64,000 bases of DNA from Bacteroidales bacterium H4. Its GTDB lineage: Bacteria > Bacteroidota > Bacteroidia > Bacteroidales > Muribaculaceae. Numbering within the stretch: the stretch's first letter is position 1; the number at the start of each line of letters is the position of its first letter. The position numbers and the translations under genes were made by a program. Location of the stretch: positions 1 to 64,000 of the forward strand of contig DAAP01000028.1 in assembly GCA_001701165.1 (NCBI GenBank). Reading direction: 5' to 3'. Below, in pieces: positions 24,361 through 33,486 of the stretch. Below the pieces are notes generated by a model. It did no database searches and had not been told where the DNA came from. It was given only the letters and a program-made list of their open reading frames with translations.

Positions 24361-24870
24361 TTAGCGGGCAGGGCGGAGGAGAAAGGGCAGCGGGTCGCGG
24401 AGGCGGAAAGGCGGGTTGGCTCGCATGCGCTTGAGGGCGGCCACAGCCTGAGCCTGATCATCATAGTCCTGAGCCACGACATAATAGTACGGCTCGGCAG
24501 TTTGCACCACAAAGGCGTCCGTATAGCCCATATCACGCAGGCGTTGGCGCATGGAATTGGCGTTAAACAGCTGCTTGAATTGCCCTATAATGAGATTATA
24601 GGTCTTGAGCTTGTTCGGCACGCTGTCGCCCGGGGTGATGAACACGCGTTGGATGCGTGTGGCCACGGTATCGCCACCGACAATTGACTCGGAGACACGC
24701 ATATCGCGGCGATAGCGTCCGTAGATGGTTTGTTCAAATTCGAGGTGCGTGGTATCCTGCGCCGTCATTGTTCGCTCATAGGCGGTGCGGTAGTTCTTCT
24801 CGGTGGTTTTGCACGAGGTTATAAGTATCGTGACCAAAGCGGTTATGGCCAATATGCCGTATAGTTTCAT
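24361..24870 (-). CDS. SPOR-domain lipoprotein
   Basis: A 169-residue predicted lipoprotein: the lipobox ITSC puts the lipidated cysteine at about residue 20. The C-terminal half is a SPOR-like domain (YNLIIGQFKQLFNANSMRQRLRDMGYTDAFVVQTAEPYYYVVAQDYDDQAQAVAALKRMR), which binds denuded glycan strands in septal peptidoglycan. It therefore probably sits at the division site or cell wall. The next gene upstream on the same strand (phosphodiesterase) is 32 bp away, so they may be co-transcribed. Confidence 0.85.
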   Translation of the reverse strand: MKLYGILAITALVTILITSCKTTEKNYRTAYERTMTAQDTTHLEFEQTIYGRYRRDMRVSESIVGGDTVATRIQRVFITPGDSVPNKLKTYNLIIGQFKQLFNANSMRQRLRDMGYTDAFVVQTAEPYYYVVAQDYDDQAQAVAALKRMRANPPFRLRDPLPFLLRPAR

Positions 24871-24902
24871 TTATCCTATTCGTTGTTGATGTTCGGTATT
24901 TC

Positions 24903-25406
24903 TCAGATGATTTTCTTGCCTAATTCGATGACCTGCAAGTCGCGGATGTCGATGCCGTCGATAGTGAGGCGTACCAGTGTACGTACCTGCTGCCATCCCT
25001 GCGTACCTGCTGCGCCGGGATTAATATGCAGCACGCCGAGGCTTTTGTCATACATCACGCGTAAGATGTGGCTATGGCCGTCCACCATCAGTTGCGGACG
25101 CGTGCGACGCAGCAGCGCATACATCCCTGATGTATAGTGTCCCGGATACCCGCCGATATGGGTAAGCACCACGTGTACGCCTTCCACCTCGAATTGCAGC
25201 AACTCGGGGCAAACGCGTGCCACATCGCCATGGTCGATATTGCCGCGTACGGCACGCACCATCGGGCCTATGGTTTGCAGCCGCAGCAACAGGTCAATGT
25301 CGCCGATGTCCCCGGCGTGCCAAATCTCATCGCAGTCCTTGAAATGGACGGCGTAACGGTCATCCCACGTGCTATGCGTGTCCGACAAAATGCCTATACG
25401 TTTCAT
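24903..25406 (-). CDS. YfcE/MJ0936-family metallophosphodiesterase
   Basis: A 167-residue cytoplasmic enzyme from the ATG at 25406; the frame extends upstream but without a better start. Metal-binding motifs of calcineurin-like phosphoesterases are all present: GILSDTHS (D and H), IWHAGDIGD (GD), VRGNIDH (GN-D), VVLTHIGGYPG (H), and VDGHSHI (GHSH). The compact size fits the YfcE family, which cleaves phosphodiester bonds in vitro with Mn2+. The physiological substrate is unknown. Confidence 0.9.
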   Translation of the reverse strand: MKRIGILSDTHSTWDDRYAVHFKDCDEIWHAGDIGDIDLLLRLQTIGPMVRAVRGNIDHGDVARVCPELLQFEVEGVHVVLTHIGGYPGHYTSGMYALLRRTRPQLMVDGHSHILRVMYDKSLGVLHINPGAAGTQGWQQVRTLVRLTIDGIDIRDLQVIELGKKII

Positions 25407-25427
25407 CCCTGATATTGTTATATTTAC

Positions 25428-25475
25428 GGCTACGGCGACCGTCGGCATTTATCTGCCGCCCCGGCCGCCGTAGCC
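25428..25475 (-). terminator. Terminator of the C1 peptidase gene
   Basis: Perfect 10-bp arms GGCTACGGCG (25428-25437) and CGCCGTAGCC (25466-25475), with an inner CGGC/GCCG pair, about 50 bp past the peptidase stop codon. Confidence 0.6.
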
Positions 25476-25525
25476 ATTTTGGTGCTGCTATATCCGTGCA
25501 ATTTGATGCCGAAGCATCAATCGCT

Positions 25526-26731
25526 TTATTTCATCTTCTTTGCCGTAGCGGCAGGCACCGCATCGCGATGCACGTAGATACCTATGGTCTTGGCCAGGAA
25601 GAACGGCTCGCTTACGTAGATGTATCCGCCGTATACCTGATTGGTATCCCACGAATTCTTAACTTTGTAGTAGCGATTGCCGTCTTGGTCGGTGGCTACG
25701 CCAACGATTTCCATGCCGTGGTCGTCGGTAGTCTCCTGACTGTCAAACATATCCTGACGAGACTCCTGTGTCACGATGATTTCTTCCACCGGGCCTTCGA
25801 AGTTATATTTATCATTTTGGCGTTCTTTGTCGCTGAGTGTCACCCAGCGCGACAACTCGGTACCATCCATATCGCCTTCGGTCTTGCCCTTAGGCATCAG
25901 AGCCACGCCCTTGGTCCACTTGAAGCCGCCTTCGCTGACATCGGCTGCCCAAGCCACGGGGAAGCCCTTGGCGATGGCATTGTCCACCACAGTCTTCATT
26001 TCATCCATAGGCACGTTAAAGTACCGTCCGGCAAGCCAGTTGTCGGGCACTTCGAGCGTAAATTCCTCGTAGAAAGGATGATGCGTAAACGACGATATGG
26101 TTACATAGTCATCGATACGTATAGGCAGACTTGCGGCATAGCTCTGCGGCGTATACTTCTTGCCGCGATAGGTGAAAGTCTCGGGCAGTTTGCCAAGATA
26201 GGCATCCAGCACACCGCGCACAGCCGTGCGCCATGCCTTCGAAATCTTCTTATTGGGCTTCTTGACCACGACTTTTAGCATCGCGGCAAGCATCCCGTCC
26301 AGTTCGCCGTGGACGTGCTTATCCTCGCCGTACTGCAGGCCGGAATACACTTCCTCGGGTACGACGCCGTATTTTTTCCAGACGTAGGGCACGTCCAGCA
26401 ACGACCCGCCGGGGGCAAAGTTCACCTCGCCGTAATTGCGTACAAAGCGCTCACACTTTTCATCATACGTGTGCCATACGGTGAACATCTCGCTCAGGTC
26501 CAGCGAATCGCCTCCCTGTCGCAGAATCTCGTCCTCGAAGAACGAAGTGCCGGCAAAACACCAGCATGTCCCCGATTTGTTCTGGTCCTTGACGCTCGTG
26601 GTCTTGACCGTGTATACGTCCGTGAATTTGAAGCCCTTGATACTGTCAGTGGCCACGCTGTCCGCGTCTGTCGCGGCATACAGCGGCAACATCGCCAGCA
26701 GTGCCGCCCCTGTGAGGATTGTCTTTATCAT
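25526..26731 (-). CDS. Secreted C1-family cysteine peptidase (PepC/bleomycin-hydrolase-like)
   Basis: A 401-residue exported protein with a signal peptide (residues 1-19, ending in PLYA). It matches papain-fold aminopeptidase C: QNKSGTCWCFAG gives the catalytic cysteine (about residue 57), DDHGMEIVGVATD the histidine (about 342), and YYKVKNSWDTN the asparagine (about 363). PepC enzymes are usually cytoplasmic; the signal peptide suggests a periplasmic version, common in gut Bacteroidales. Its own promoter (26807-26838) and a terminator (25428-25475) make it monocistronic. Confidence 0.92.
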   Translation of the reverse strand: MIKTILTGAALLAMLPLYAATDADSVATDSIKGFKFTDVYTVKTTSVKDQNKSGTCWCFAGTSFFEDEILRQGGDSLDLSEMFTVWHTYDEKCERFVRNYGEVNFAPGGSLLDVPYVWKKYGVVPEEVYSGLQYGEDKHVHGELDGMLAAMLKVVVKKPNKKISKAWRTAVRGVLDAYLGKLPETFTYRGKKYTPQSYAASLPIRIDDYVTISSFTHHPFYEEFTLEVPDNWLAGRYFNVPMDEMKTVVDNAIAKGFPVAWAADVSEGGFKWTKGVALMPKGKTEGDMDGTELSRWVTLSDKERQNDKYNFEGPVEEIIVTQESRQDMFDSQETTDDHGMEIVGVATDQDGNRYYKVKNSWDTNQVYGGYIYVSEPFFLAKTIGIYVHRDAVPAATAKKMK

Positions 26732-26806
26732 TGCTATTATCAGTATTTTATGGCGCAGGCCCTACGACCATCACCAATTGTTATAATTCCTTTTGCGTTA
26801 TGCCCC

Positions 26807-26838
26807 CAAAATTACGCATTTTTCTCCAATACCGCAAA
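26807..26838 (-). promoter_or_regulatory. Promoter of the C1 peptidase gene
   Basis: Minus strand: TTTG (26838-26835), 20-bp spacer, TAATTTTG (26814-26807). Both boxes are perfect matches; transcription should start near 26800. Confidence 0.8.
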
Positions 26839-26998
26839 TACCAAATCCATCACACATCACGCCATCATTCGCTAATCGTAATTCATAAACCATTACACAC
26901 ATCAGGTGCGGACACCGACGACAACCATCGTCAATATCCGCACCCTTCAAATAAATATAATACGTGAATCAGCTCCTGTTTTTACAGGCTCAATCCGT

Positions 26999-28576
26999 TT
27001 ATATTTTCAGCTTCTTACGGCTCTGCGGCGACACAAGGATGTAGACGCCGTGGGGCAGCACATCGGCAGTGACTTCTTCCTCGCGCATACCGCCGCCCAC
27101 GCGCACGCCTTGCAGGTTGTACACCTCGTAGACCGTGTTCTGCGAATCCACGCTGACATCATCCACGCCGTTATACCCTAATATATTCAAGAATTCCTTC
27201 CATTGGTCGGCTGTCTTGTACTTATTGATAGATTCTTCCGGGACAAGCAACTGACAAGATGTTTTATCAACATATATAAATGCGCCAATGCCACAGGTGG
27301 GCGGTTCAACGGCCAGAGAGACCAACTTTGTCAACCGGGAGCAGTTGGAGAAGGCGTATTTGCCGATGGAAGTGACGGAATTGCCGATAGTCACGGAAGT
27401 GAGCCCGGAGCAGCTGGAGAAGGCGCAATCGCCGATTGAAGTGACGGAGTTGGGGATGGACACGGAAGTGAGGCCTGAGCAGTTGGAGAAGGCGTATTCG
27501 CCGATGGCAGTGACGGAGTTGGGGATGGAGACGAAGGTTAGACCGGTACAGTCACAGAAGGCGCAGTCACCGATTGAAGTGACCGAGTTGGGGATGGTCA
27601 CGGAAGTGAGCCCGGAGCATCCGCGGAAGGCGTTTTGGGGAATAATAGTGACTTTATCGCCAATAGTCAAGGTCGTAAGATTTTTACAGCTACTAAATAC
27701 AGGATAAATGGAAGACCCCATTTCGGTACATTTTTCGGCATTAAACGTCACGGAAGTCAACCCGGAGCATTGGTCAAAGGCGCGGTCGCCGATGGAAGTG
27801 ACGGAGTTGGGGATGGTCACGGAAGTGAGCTTGGAGCATTTGTAGAAGGCGTTTTGGGGAATAGTAGTGACTTTATTGCCAATAGTCAATGTCGTAAGGT
27901 TTTTACAGCCACCAAATACAGGAAGATTGTAAGATCCCATTTCGTCGCAATTTTCAGCATTAAAGGTCACGGAAGTCAGCCCGGAGCAGCTTTGGAAGGC
28001 GCCATAGCCGATTGAAGTGACGGAGTTGCCAATGGTCACGGAAGTGAGCCCGGAGCAGCCGAGGAAGGCGTATATGCCAATTGAAGTAACGGAGTTGCCG
28101 ATGGTCACGGAGGTGAGGCCTGAGCAGTTGTAGAAGGCGTATGTGCCAATTGAAGTAACGGAGTTGGGAATGGACACGGAAGTGAGTATGGAGCAGCGGC
28201 AGAAGGCATATTCGCCGATTGAAGTGACGGAATTGCCGATGGTCACGGAAGTCAGCCCGGAGCAGTCGGAGAAGGCATCGTGGCCGATTGAAGTGACGGA
28301 GTTGGGGATAGTCACTGAAGTGAGCCCGGAGCAGTTGGCGAAGGCGTAGCCGCCGATTGAAGTGACTGAATATGTTGCTCCGCTGTAAGTTATAGATTCA
28401 GGGATGATAATGTTACCTACATATTTGTTGTTTGTGGTATATGTCACGCTTGCTGTTTTGTCGGTTGTATTTAAATCATAGGCAATTCCGCCAATTGTGC
28501 AGTCGTAGGCGAGGGCGGAGAAAGATGAGGGCAGCATTGCGAAAAGTGCCGTCAGGATAAGTAATGTTCGTTTCAT
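26999..28576 (-). CDS. BspA-family leucine-rich-repeat surface protein
   Basis: A 525-residue exported protein. The signal peptide ends at about residue 23 (SFSALA). It has about 15 LRR_5 repeats of 23 residues with the pattern CSGLTSVTIPNSVTSIGxxAF, in two blocks interrupted by longer units (FNAENCDEMGSYNLPVFGGCKNLTTLTIGNKVTTIP). The last ~100 residues contain a partner-like segment (LVSLAVEPPTCGIGAFI) and a type IX-like sorting domain ending in KKLKI, so it should reach the cell surface. BspA proteins bind host proteins or other bacteria. It is followed on the same strand by nothing in operon; the other two family members lie upstream. Confidence 0.93.
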   Translation of the reverse strand: MKRTLLILTALFAMLPSSFSALAYDCTIGGIAYDLNTTDKTASVTYTTNNKYVGNIIIPESITYSGATYSVTSIGGYAFANCSGLTSVTIPNSVTSIGHDAFSDCSGLTSVTIGNSVTSIGEYAFCRCSILTSVSIPNSVTSIGTYAFYNCSGLTSVTIGNSVTSIGIYAFLGCSGLTSVTIGNSVTSIGYGAFQSCSGLTSVTFNAENCDEMGSYNLPVFGGCKNLTTLTIGNKVTTIPQNAFYKCSKLTSVTIPNSVTSIGDRAFDQCSGLTSVTFNAEKCTEMGSSIYPVFSSCKNLTTLTIGDKVTIIPQNAFRGCSGLTSVTIPNSVTSIGDCAFCDCTGLTFVSIPNSVTAIGEYAFSNCSGLTSVSIPNSVTSIGDCAFSSCSGLTSVTIGNSVTSIGKYAFSNCSRLTKLVSLAVEPPTCGIGAFIYVDKTSCQLLVPEESINKYKTADQWKEFLNILGYNGVDDVSVDSQNTVYEVYNLQGVRVGGGMREEEVTADVLPHGVYILVSPQSRKKLKI

Positions 28577-28715
28577 ATTTGGTCTTTATTTAGTATTGGT
28601 TGAATGTCTGCTCTATAACCATGCCGAATGCCGTGGCGGTCTATATGCGGCATCATCGCCCGGCTTTTCGGTATGGTCTTTTATGAGCATTCTTTTGTTT
28701 CTTAGATTATGTGTT

Positions 28716-31460
28716 TTAGATTTTCAGCTTCTTGCGACCCTGCGGCGACACGAGGATGTAGACGCCGTGGGGCAGCACATCGGCAGTGACTTCTTCCTCG
28801 CGCATACCGCTGCCCACGCGTACGCCTTGCAGGTTGTACACCTCGTAGACCGCGTTCTGCGAATCCACGCTGACATCGTCCACGCCGTTATACCCTAATA
28901 TATTCAAGAATTCCTTCCATTGGTCGGCTGTCTTGTACTTATTGATAGATTCTTCCGGGACAAGCAACTGACAAGTCGTTTTATCAACTTCTTTAAATGC
29001 ACCATTGCCACAAGTGGGCGGCTCAACGGCCAAAGAGACCAGCTTTGTCAGCCCGGAGCAGTAGCAGAAGGCGTAGCTTGGAATTGTAGTGACTTTATCG
29101 CCAATAGTCAGTCGGGATATTGGGCTGTCTGAGAAAATCACTGTGGAAGTTTCGTTCTTGCAACACTCAGCGTTAAAAGCCACTGTCTCCAAAGCAGTAC
29201 ACCCATAAAAAGGTGTCCCACTAATTGATTTCAGCGAATTGGGTATTGTGACAGACCGTAAACCCGTACAATTTTGGAATGAGTTGCCGATAGAAGCTAC
29301 CGAATTGGGAAGGTCCATGGATGTCAATCCTATACAGTCATCAAACGCACCATCTCCGATTGATTTCACCGAATTAGGAATATCGATATGTGTAAGCCCT
29401 GTACAATCCCAAAACGTGTTTTCGTTAATTGCTGTAACAGAATTAGGAATGGCGACAGATGTTAAGCTGGAACATTTTAGAAAAGCACCTGCTCCTATAT
29501 AAGTAACAGAAGTGGGTATTGAAACGGATTTCAGAGAAGAACAACTGGCAAAGGATGAAATACCTATGGACGTGACCGAATTGGGTATCGTCACAGATGT
29601 AAGACCCGTGCAATTGGCGAAAGCCAAGTCTCCTATGGTCTTTACTGATCTTGGTATCGTCACGGACGCCAGACCAGTGTATCCACAAAAAGCATAGTCT
29701 GGTATTGTGACTACCTTATTCCCAATAGTCAAAGACGCAAGGTTGGTGCAGTCCTTGAACACAGGTTTTTTATAGGATCCCATATGTCTGCAATTCACAG
29801 CCTCAAAGCGGACATTTGTCAAACCGGTGCAAGCGGCAAAAGCACTATTGGCGATAGAATCAACCGCACTCGGTATTGTCAGAGATGTCAGCCCGGTACA
29901 CTTAGAAAATGCCTCGTTCCCAATGGCCGTAACAGCATTTGGAATAGTTACCGAGGCCAAACTCACACAGCTCCAGAATGCGTCCGTCCCGATGTATGTA
30001 ACAGTTTTAGGAATGTCTATGGAAGTAAGAGCGGAACAATTTGTGAATGTACCCTGCTCTATAGATGTGATTTCATCGGGGAGTTTCACATACTTCAAGC
30101 CGCTACAATTTGAAAAAGCATAGCCTTCAATCAATTTGACAGAAGGAGGAATCGACAGCGATGTCAGAGTAGTGCATCGACCAAAAGCTAGCATCCCAAT
30201 CTTGGAAACCGTATTGGGTATTGTTACAGACGTCAAATTCTTACTATTTCTAAACGCCCCGTCACCGATGGAAGAAACCGTGTACGTTGCATCTTTATAC
30301 GTGATTGACTCGGGAATAACGACATCTCCATCATAAGCGCCCGAAGCGCCATCCGGATGCGTCACTGCCGCAGTCATATTACCTACATTTAGATCGTAGT
30401 AAATGCCGCCGATACGCAGGTCCATTTCTACGATGTATTCAAAATCTTTCCATTGGTCTGCCATCTTGTATGTATCAACAGACTCGTTGGGAACTGATAG
30501 CCGGCATGTCTTTTTAATCTCAGACAAAAAAGCCGATTCGTCACAAGTGGGAGGGACACTGGCGGTCAGTATAATTTTCTCAAGTTTACCACAATCATAA
30601 AAAGCAATTTTGCCGATAGAGGAGACGGACTTGCCAATGCGTATTGTCTCCAAGCTCGAACAACGATAGAAAGCACCATTACCAATAGATGTAACAGCAT
30701 CGGGTATGGTGAAAGACGTCAGGCTCGAACACCCCGAGAACGCACTATTTCCAATAGACGTAACTGCTTTAGAACAATAGAAATATGTTAACCTTGAACA
30801 TCCGGAGAAAACCCCTTTACCGATGGTGGTAACCGTACTCGGGATGCTTGTCGTCGTCAGTCCGGTGCAGTCACAGAAAGCGTAGTCACCAATAGCCGAG
30901 ACGGACGCAGGTATTATCATTGTAGTCAGCCCGATACAATCTGCAAAAGCATTCCGCCCGATGGATGTAACCGATTGAGGTATATCCATTGACGTCAAGC
31001 CATAGCAACGAGAGAAACATGCGTCACCAATCTCTGTTACAGAAGCCGGGATGGTAACAGATTTCAACCCAGTACACCCGGCAAAAGCGCTACGGCGAAT
31101 AGCCGTTACCGAACTTGGTATATCCACAATTGCAAGGCTTTCACAGTATGAAAACGCCAATGTGTCTATCGTGGTGACAGTATTTGGTATAAGCACTATG
31201 GCCACCTTGCTGTTCCTAAACGCCGAATTACCGATGGAAGTGACGGCATACGTCGTGCCTTTCCAAGTAACCGATTTAGGAATGCCGATATTGCCACCAT
31301 AAGCGCCGTAGGAGCCGTCAGGATGCGTCACCTCGGCCGTCTTGCTGTCCGTGTCGAGGTTGTAGTAGATGTCGTCGACGCAGCAGTCGTGGGCCGATGC
31401 CGGCAGCGGCACGACCGACACGGCAGCAAGCGCGGCCAAAACCAATAATGTTTGCTTCAT
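28716..31460 (-). CDS. BspA-family leucine-rich-repeat surface protein, long form
   Basis: A 914-residue relative of the genes on both sides. Signal peptide 1-23 (LPASA), then two complete cassettes, each opening with a small beta-rich head (DCCVDDIYYNLDTDSKTAEVTHPDG and LRIGGIYYDLNVGNMTAAVTHPDG at about 25 and 345) followed by 23-residue LRR_5 repeats. This suggests fusion or duplication of two ancestral proteins. Its repeats are more divergent than those of the neighbours, but its last ~100 residues are almost identical to theirs, including the sorting domain ending in KKLKI. Probably an adhesin. Confidence 0.93.
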   Translation of the reverse strand: MKQTLLVLAALAAVSVVPLPASAHDCCVDDIYYNLDTDSKTAEVTHPDGSYGAYGGNIGIPKSVTWKGTTYAVTSIGNSAFRNSKVAIVLIPNTVTTIDTLAFSYCESLAIVDIPSSVTAIRRSAFAGCTGLKSVTIPASVTEIGDACFSRCYGLTSMDIPQSVTSIGRNAFADCIGLTTMIIPASVSAIGDYAFCDCTGLTTTSIPSTVTTIGKGVFSGCSRLTYFYCSKAVTSIGNSAFSGCSSLTSFTIPDAVTSIGNGAFYRCSSLETIRIGKSVSSIGKIAFYDCGKLEKIILTASVPPTCDESAFLSEIKKTCRLSVPNESVDTYKMADQWKDFEYIVEMDLRIGGIYYDLNVGNMTAAVTHPDGASGAYDGDVVIPESITYKDATYTVSSIGDGAFRNSKNLTSVTIPNTVSKIGMLAFGRCTTLTSLSIPPSVKLIEGYAFSNCSGLKYVKLPDEITSIEQGTFTNCSALTSIDIPKTVTYIGTDAFWSCVSLASVTIPNAVTAIGNEAFSKCTGLTSLTIPSAVDSIANSAFAACTGLTNVRFEAVNCRHMGSYKKPVFKDCTNLASLTIGNKVVTIPDYAFCGYTGLASVTIPRSVKTIGDLAFANCTGLTSVTIPNSVTSIGISSFASCSSLKSVSIPTSVTYIGAGAFLKCSSLTSVAIPNSVTAINENTFWDCTGLTHIDIPNSVKSIGDGAFDDCIGLTSMDLPNSVASIGNSFQNCTGLRSVTIPNSLKSISGTPFYGCTALETVAFNAECCKNETSTVIFSDSPISRLTIGDKVTTIPSYAFCYCSGLTKLVSLAVEPPTCGNGAFKEVDKTTCQLLVPEESINKYKTADQWKEFLNILGYNGVDDVSVDSQNAVYEVYNLQGVRVGSGMREEEVTADVLPHGVYILVSPQGRKKLKI

Positions 31461-31541
31461 ATCTGATAGTGTTTACGATTATGAATATCCGAAAAAGCCT
31501 ATATATGTTCTATGTACATTCAGTGTATACCCTTGCTCTTT

Positions 31542-32822
31542 TTAGATTTTCAGCTTCTTGCGGCTCTGCGGCGACACAAGGATGTAGACGCCGTGAGGCA
31601 GGATGTCGGCGGTGACTTCAGCTTCGCGCATACCACCGCCCACGCGCACGCCTTGCAGGTTGTACACTTCGTAGACCGCATTCTGCGTGTCCACGCTGAC
31701 ATCGTCCACACCACTAAACCCATATATATTCATAAATTCCTTCCACTGGTCGGCTGTCTTGTACTTATTGATAGATTCTTCCGGGACAAGCAACTGACAA
31801 GTCGTTTTATCAACTTTTTCAAATACACCTTCGCCACAGGTGGGCGGTTCAACGGCCAGAGAGGTCAGATTTGTCAACCCGGTGCATTTGTAGAAGGCAT
31901 AGTTGCCGATTGAAGTAACGGAGTTGGGAATGGTCACGGAGGTGAGCCCGGTGCAGCCGGAGAAGGCGGCTTGGCCGATTGAAGTAACGGAGTTGGGAAT
32001 GGTCACGGTAGTGAGCCCGGAGCAGCCGGAGAATACGCCATCGCCGGTTGAAGTAACGGAGTTGGGAATGGTCACGGTAGTGAGGCTTGGGCAGCCGTAG
32101 AAAGCAAATGTGCCGATTGAAGTAACGGAGTTGGGAATGGTCACGGAGGTGAGCCCGGTGCAGCCGGAGAAGGCGTAGTCGCCGATTGTAGTGACGGAAT
32201 TGGGAATGGTCACGGTAGTGAGCCCGGAGCAGTAGGCGAAGGCAAATTTGCCGATTGAAGTGACGGAGTTGGGAATGGTAGTATTCTTGCAACCAACGAT
32301 TAATTTGTTCGTGGATGTCTCTATAATTGCATTACAATTGTCGCGAGAATCATATGTGCCGTTGTTTTTGTCAACTACCACGGAGGTGAGTCCGGAGCAG
32401 CCGCGGAAGGCGTATTTGCCGATAGAATAGACGTGTTTGCCGATGGTCACGGAAGTGAGCTCGGAGCAACTTTCGAAGGCATATTCGCCGATAGAAGTGA
32501 CTGAATATGTTGTTCCGCTGTAAGTTATAGATTCAGGGATGATAATGTTACCTACATATTTGTTGTTTGTGGTATTTGTCACACTTGCTGTTTTGTCATC
32601 ATTGTTGAGATTATAGTAAATGTTATCAACTTTGCAGTCGTAGGCGAGGGCGGAGAAAGAGGAGAAGAGCAACAAGATGAGTAGGAATGCCGGTCGGATG
32701 ATTGTGTGAATAAGGTGACCGGGGATGATAGACGTGTGGTCGGGTTGGGATGCGGGATATTGCATCGCCGAGGTCTCGGCTTGTGCCGATTTTTCATTTT
32801 TGAGGTGTTTGAGTAGTGTCAT
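31542..32822 (-). CDS. BspA-family leucine-rich-repeat surface protein, short form
   Basis: A 426-residue family member with about nine 23-residue LRR_5 repeats (CSGLTTVTIPNSVTSIG) and the shared C-terminal sorting domain ending in KKLKI. The start is uncertain: from the ATG at 32822 the hydrophobic signal (PAFLLILLLFSSFSALA) does not begin until about residue 44, so an internal start is possible. It is the first gene behind the promoter at 33199-33229, with a leader of about 370 nt. The segment just after the signal is nearly identical at DNA level to the 525-residue paralogue. Confidence 0.88.
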   Translation of the reverse strand: MTLLKHLKNEKSAQAETSAMQYPASQPDHTSIIPGHLIHTIIRPAFLLILLLFSSFSALAYDCKVDNIYYNLNNDDKTASVTNTTNNKYVGNIIIPESITYSGTTYSVTSIGEYAFESCSELTSVTIGKHVYSIGKYAFRGCSGLTSVVVDKNNGTYDSRDNCNAIIETSTNKLIVGCKNTTIPNSVTSIGKFAFAYCSGLTTVTIPNSVTTIGDYAFSGCTGLTSVTIPNSVTSIGTFAFYGCPSLTTVTIPNSVTSTGDGVFSGCSGLTTVTIPNSVTSIGQAAFSGCTGLTSVTIPNSVTSIGNYAFYKCTGLTNLTSLAVEPPTCGEGVFEKVDKTTCQLLVPEESINKYKTADQWKEFMNIYGFSGVDDVSVDTQNAVYEVYNLQGVRVGGGMREAEVTADILPHGVYILVSPQSRKKLKI

Positions 32823-32880
32823 AATGTCACTTTGGGGTTTTGACCCGGACGACGCCCTGTCCGGATGTTCGTATGCAGAA

Positions 32881-33037
32881 AAGCGTGGACGTCATCATCG
32901 TTTGCTCCTCCGATCATCCGGGCATGTGGCATTGCCCAATCCATTCAGACGAGCAACGCAGAAGCCCACGCTTGTTTATGTAATTGATGCCATAGCTGTT
33001 TGCTTGCACGAACAGATAAGTATCGGTCATTACATAA
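32881..33037 (-). ncRNA. Candidate structured 5' leader of the BspA cluster
   Basis: Two nested-stem domains. Domain A: 8-bp outer stem (32881-32888 with 32966-32973) enclosing GCTC/GAGC and a GGGCA/TGCCC hairpin. Domain B: 9-bp outer stem (32976-32984 with 33029-33037) enclosing CTGTT/AACAG (32996-33000 with 33011-33015). No known riboswitch family is recognised. It may be a cis-regulatory RNA or a decayed gene. Confidence 0.35.
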
Positions 33038-33198
33038 CCCAAAGGACATCTATCGTCGCTATTGTCTCAGAATGGACTTCAGAAATTGCCACATTTCGGA
33101 CAATCTAAGACAAAGCGCGGATAAACGCTTTCAAAAAAAATGTCTGCCAGCCCACCCGCATTGCCCATGACCGGGCTTCTGCGGAGCGGTCTGCATGG

Positions 33199-33229
33199 CA
33201 AAGTTACACATTTATTTGCATTTGGCAAA
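33199..33229 (-). promoter_or_regulatory. Promoter of the BspA cluster
   Basis: Minus strand: TTTG (33229-33226), 19-bp spacer, TAACTTTG (33206-33199). Both boxes match perfectly; start of transcription about 33192, giving an unusually long leader. Confidence 0.8.
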
Positions 33230-33332
33230 CATTCTCATAAAAAAGTCACGCCCTAATTCACGCACATTGTCGATTACATCGAAAGGCTCACCGTATTTTG
33301 GCTGAGGTGTTTTCGGCTTATAACGAGCGTGT

Positions 33333-33364
33333 ATTGCCGTTGTCTGCAAAAATGCGTAACTTTG
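33333..33364 (+). promoter_or_regulatory. Promoter of hisS
   Basis: ATTG (33333-33336), 20-bp spacer, TAACTTTG (33357-33364). Transcription should start near 33371, leaving a leader of about 115 nt. Confidence 0.75.
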
Positions 33365-33403
33365 CGGCGTAATAGGCTCTTTCGGGGGCCGCGATACAGC
33401 AAT

Positions 33404-33461
33404 TTTATAGACAAAGGCTACTTTACAGACAGATAAAGGCTACTTTATAGACAAAGGCTAC
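33404..33461. repeat. Three-copy short tandem repeat in the hisS leader
   Basis: Three copies of tttatagacaaaggctac-like sequence (the middle one is 4 bp longer) between the hisS promoter and its start codon. Confidence 0.8.
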
Positions 33462-33486
33462 GGGAAACCGAGGCCACAGACACACA

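Larger units (their letters stand above)
32823..33486. other. Intergenic region: two divergent promoters and a long leader
   Basis: It holds the minus-strand promoter (33199-33229) and ~370-nt leader of the BspA cluster, with two nested-hairpin domains, and the plus-strand promoter (33333-33364) and leader of hisS with a short tandem repeat. No gene is seen on either strand. Confidence 0.8.

Noticed and set aside
27300..28360. Regular ~69-bp periodicity and long plus-strand frames over the BspA genes
   Set aside because: Explained by 23-residue leucine-rich repeats of the minus-strand genes; the plus-strand frames are antisense shadows.
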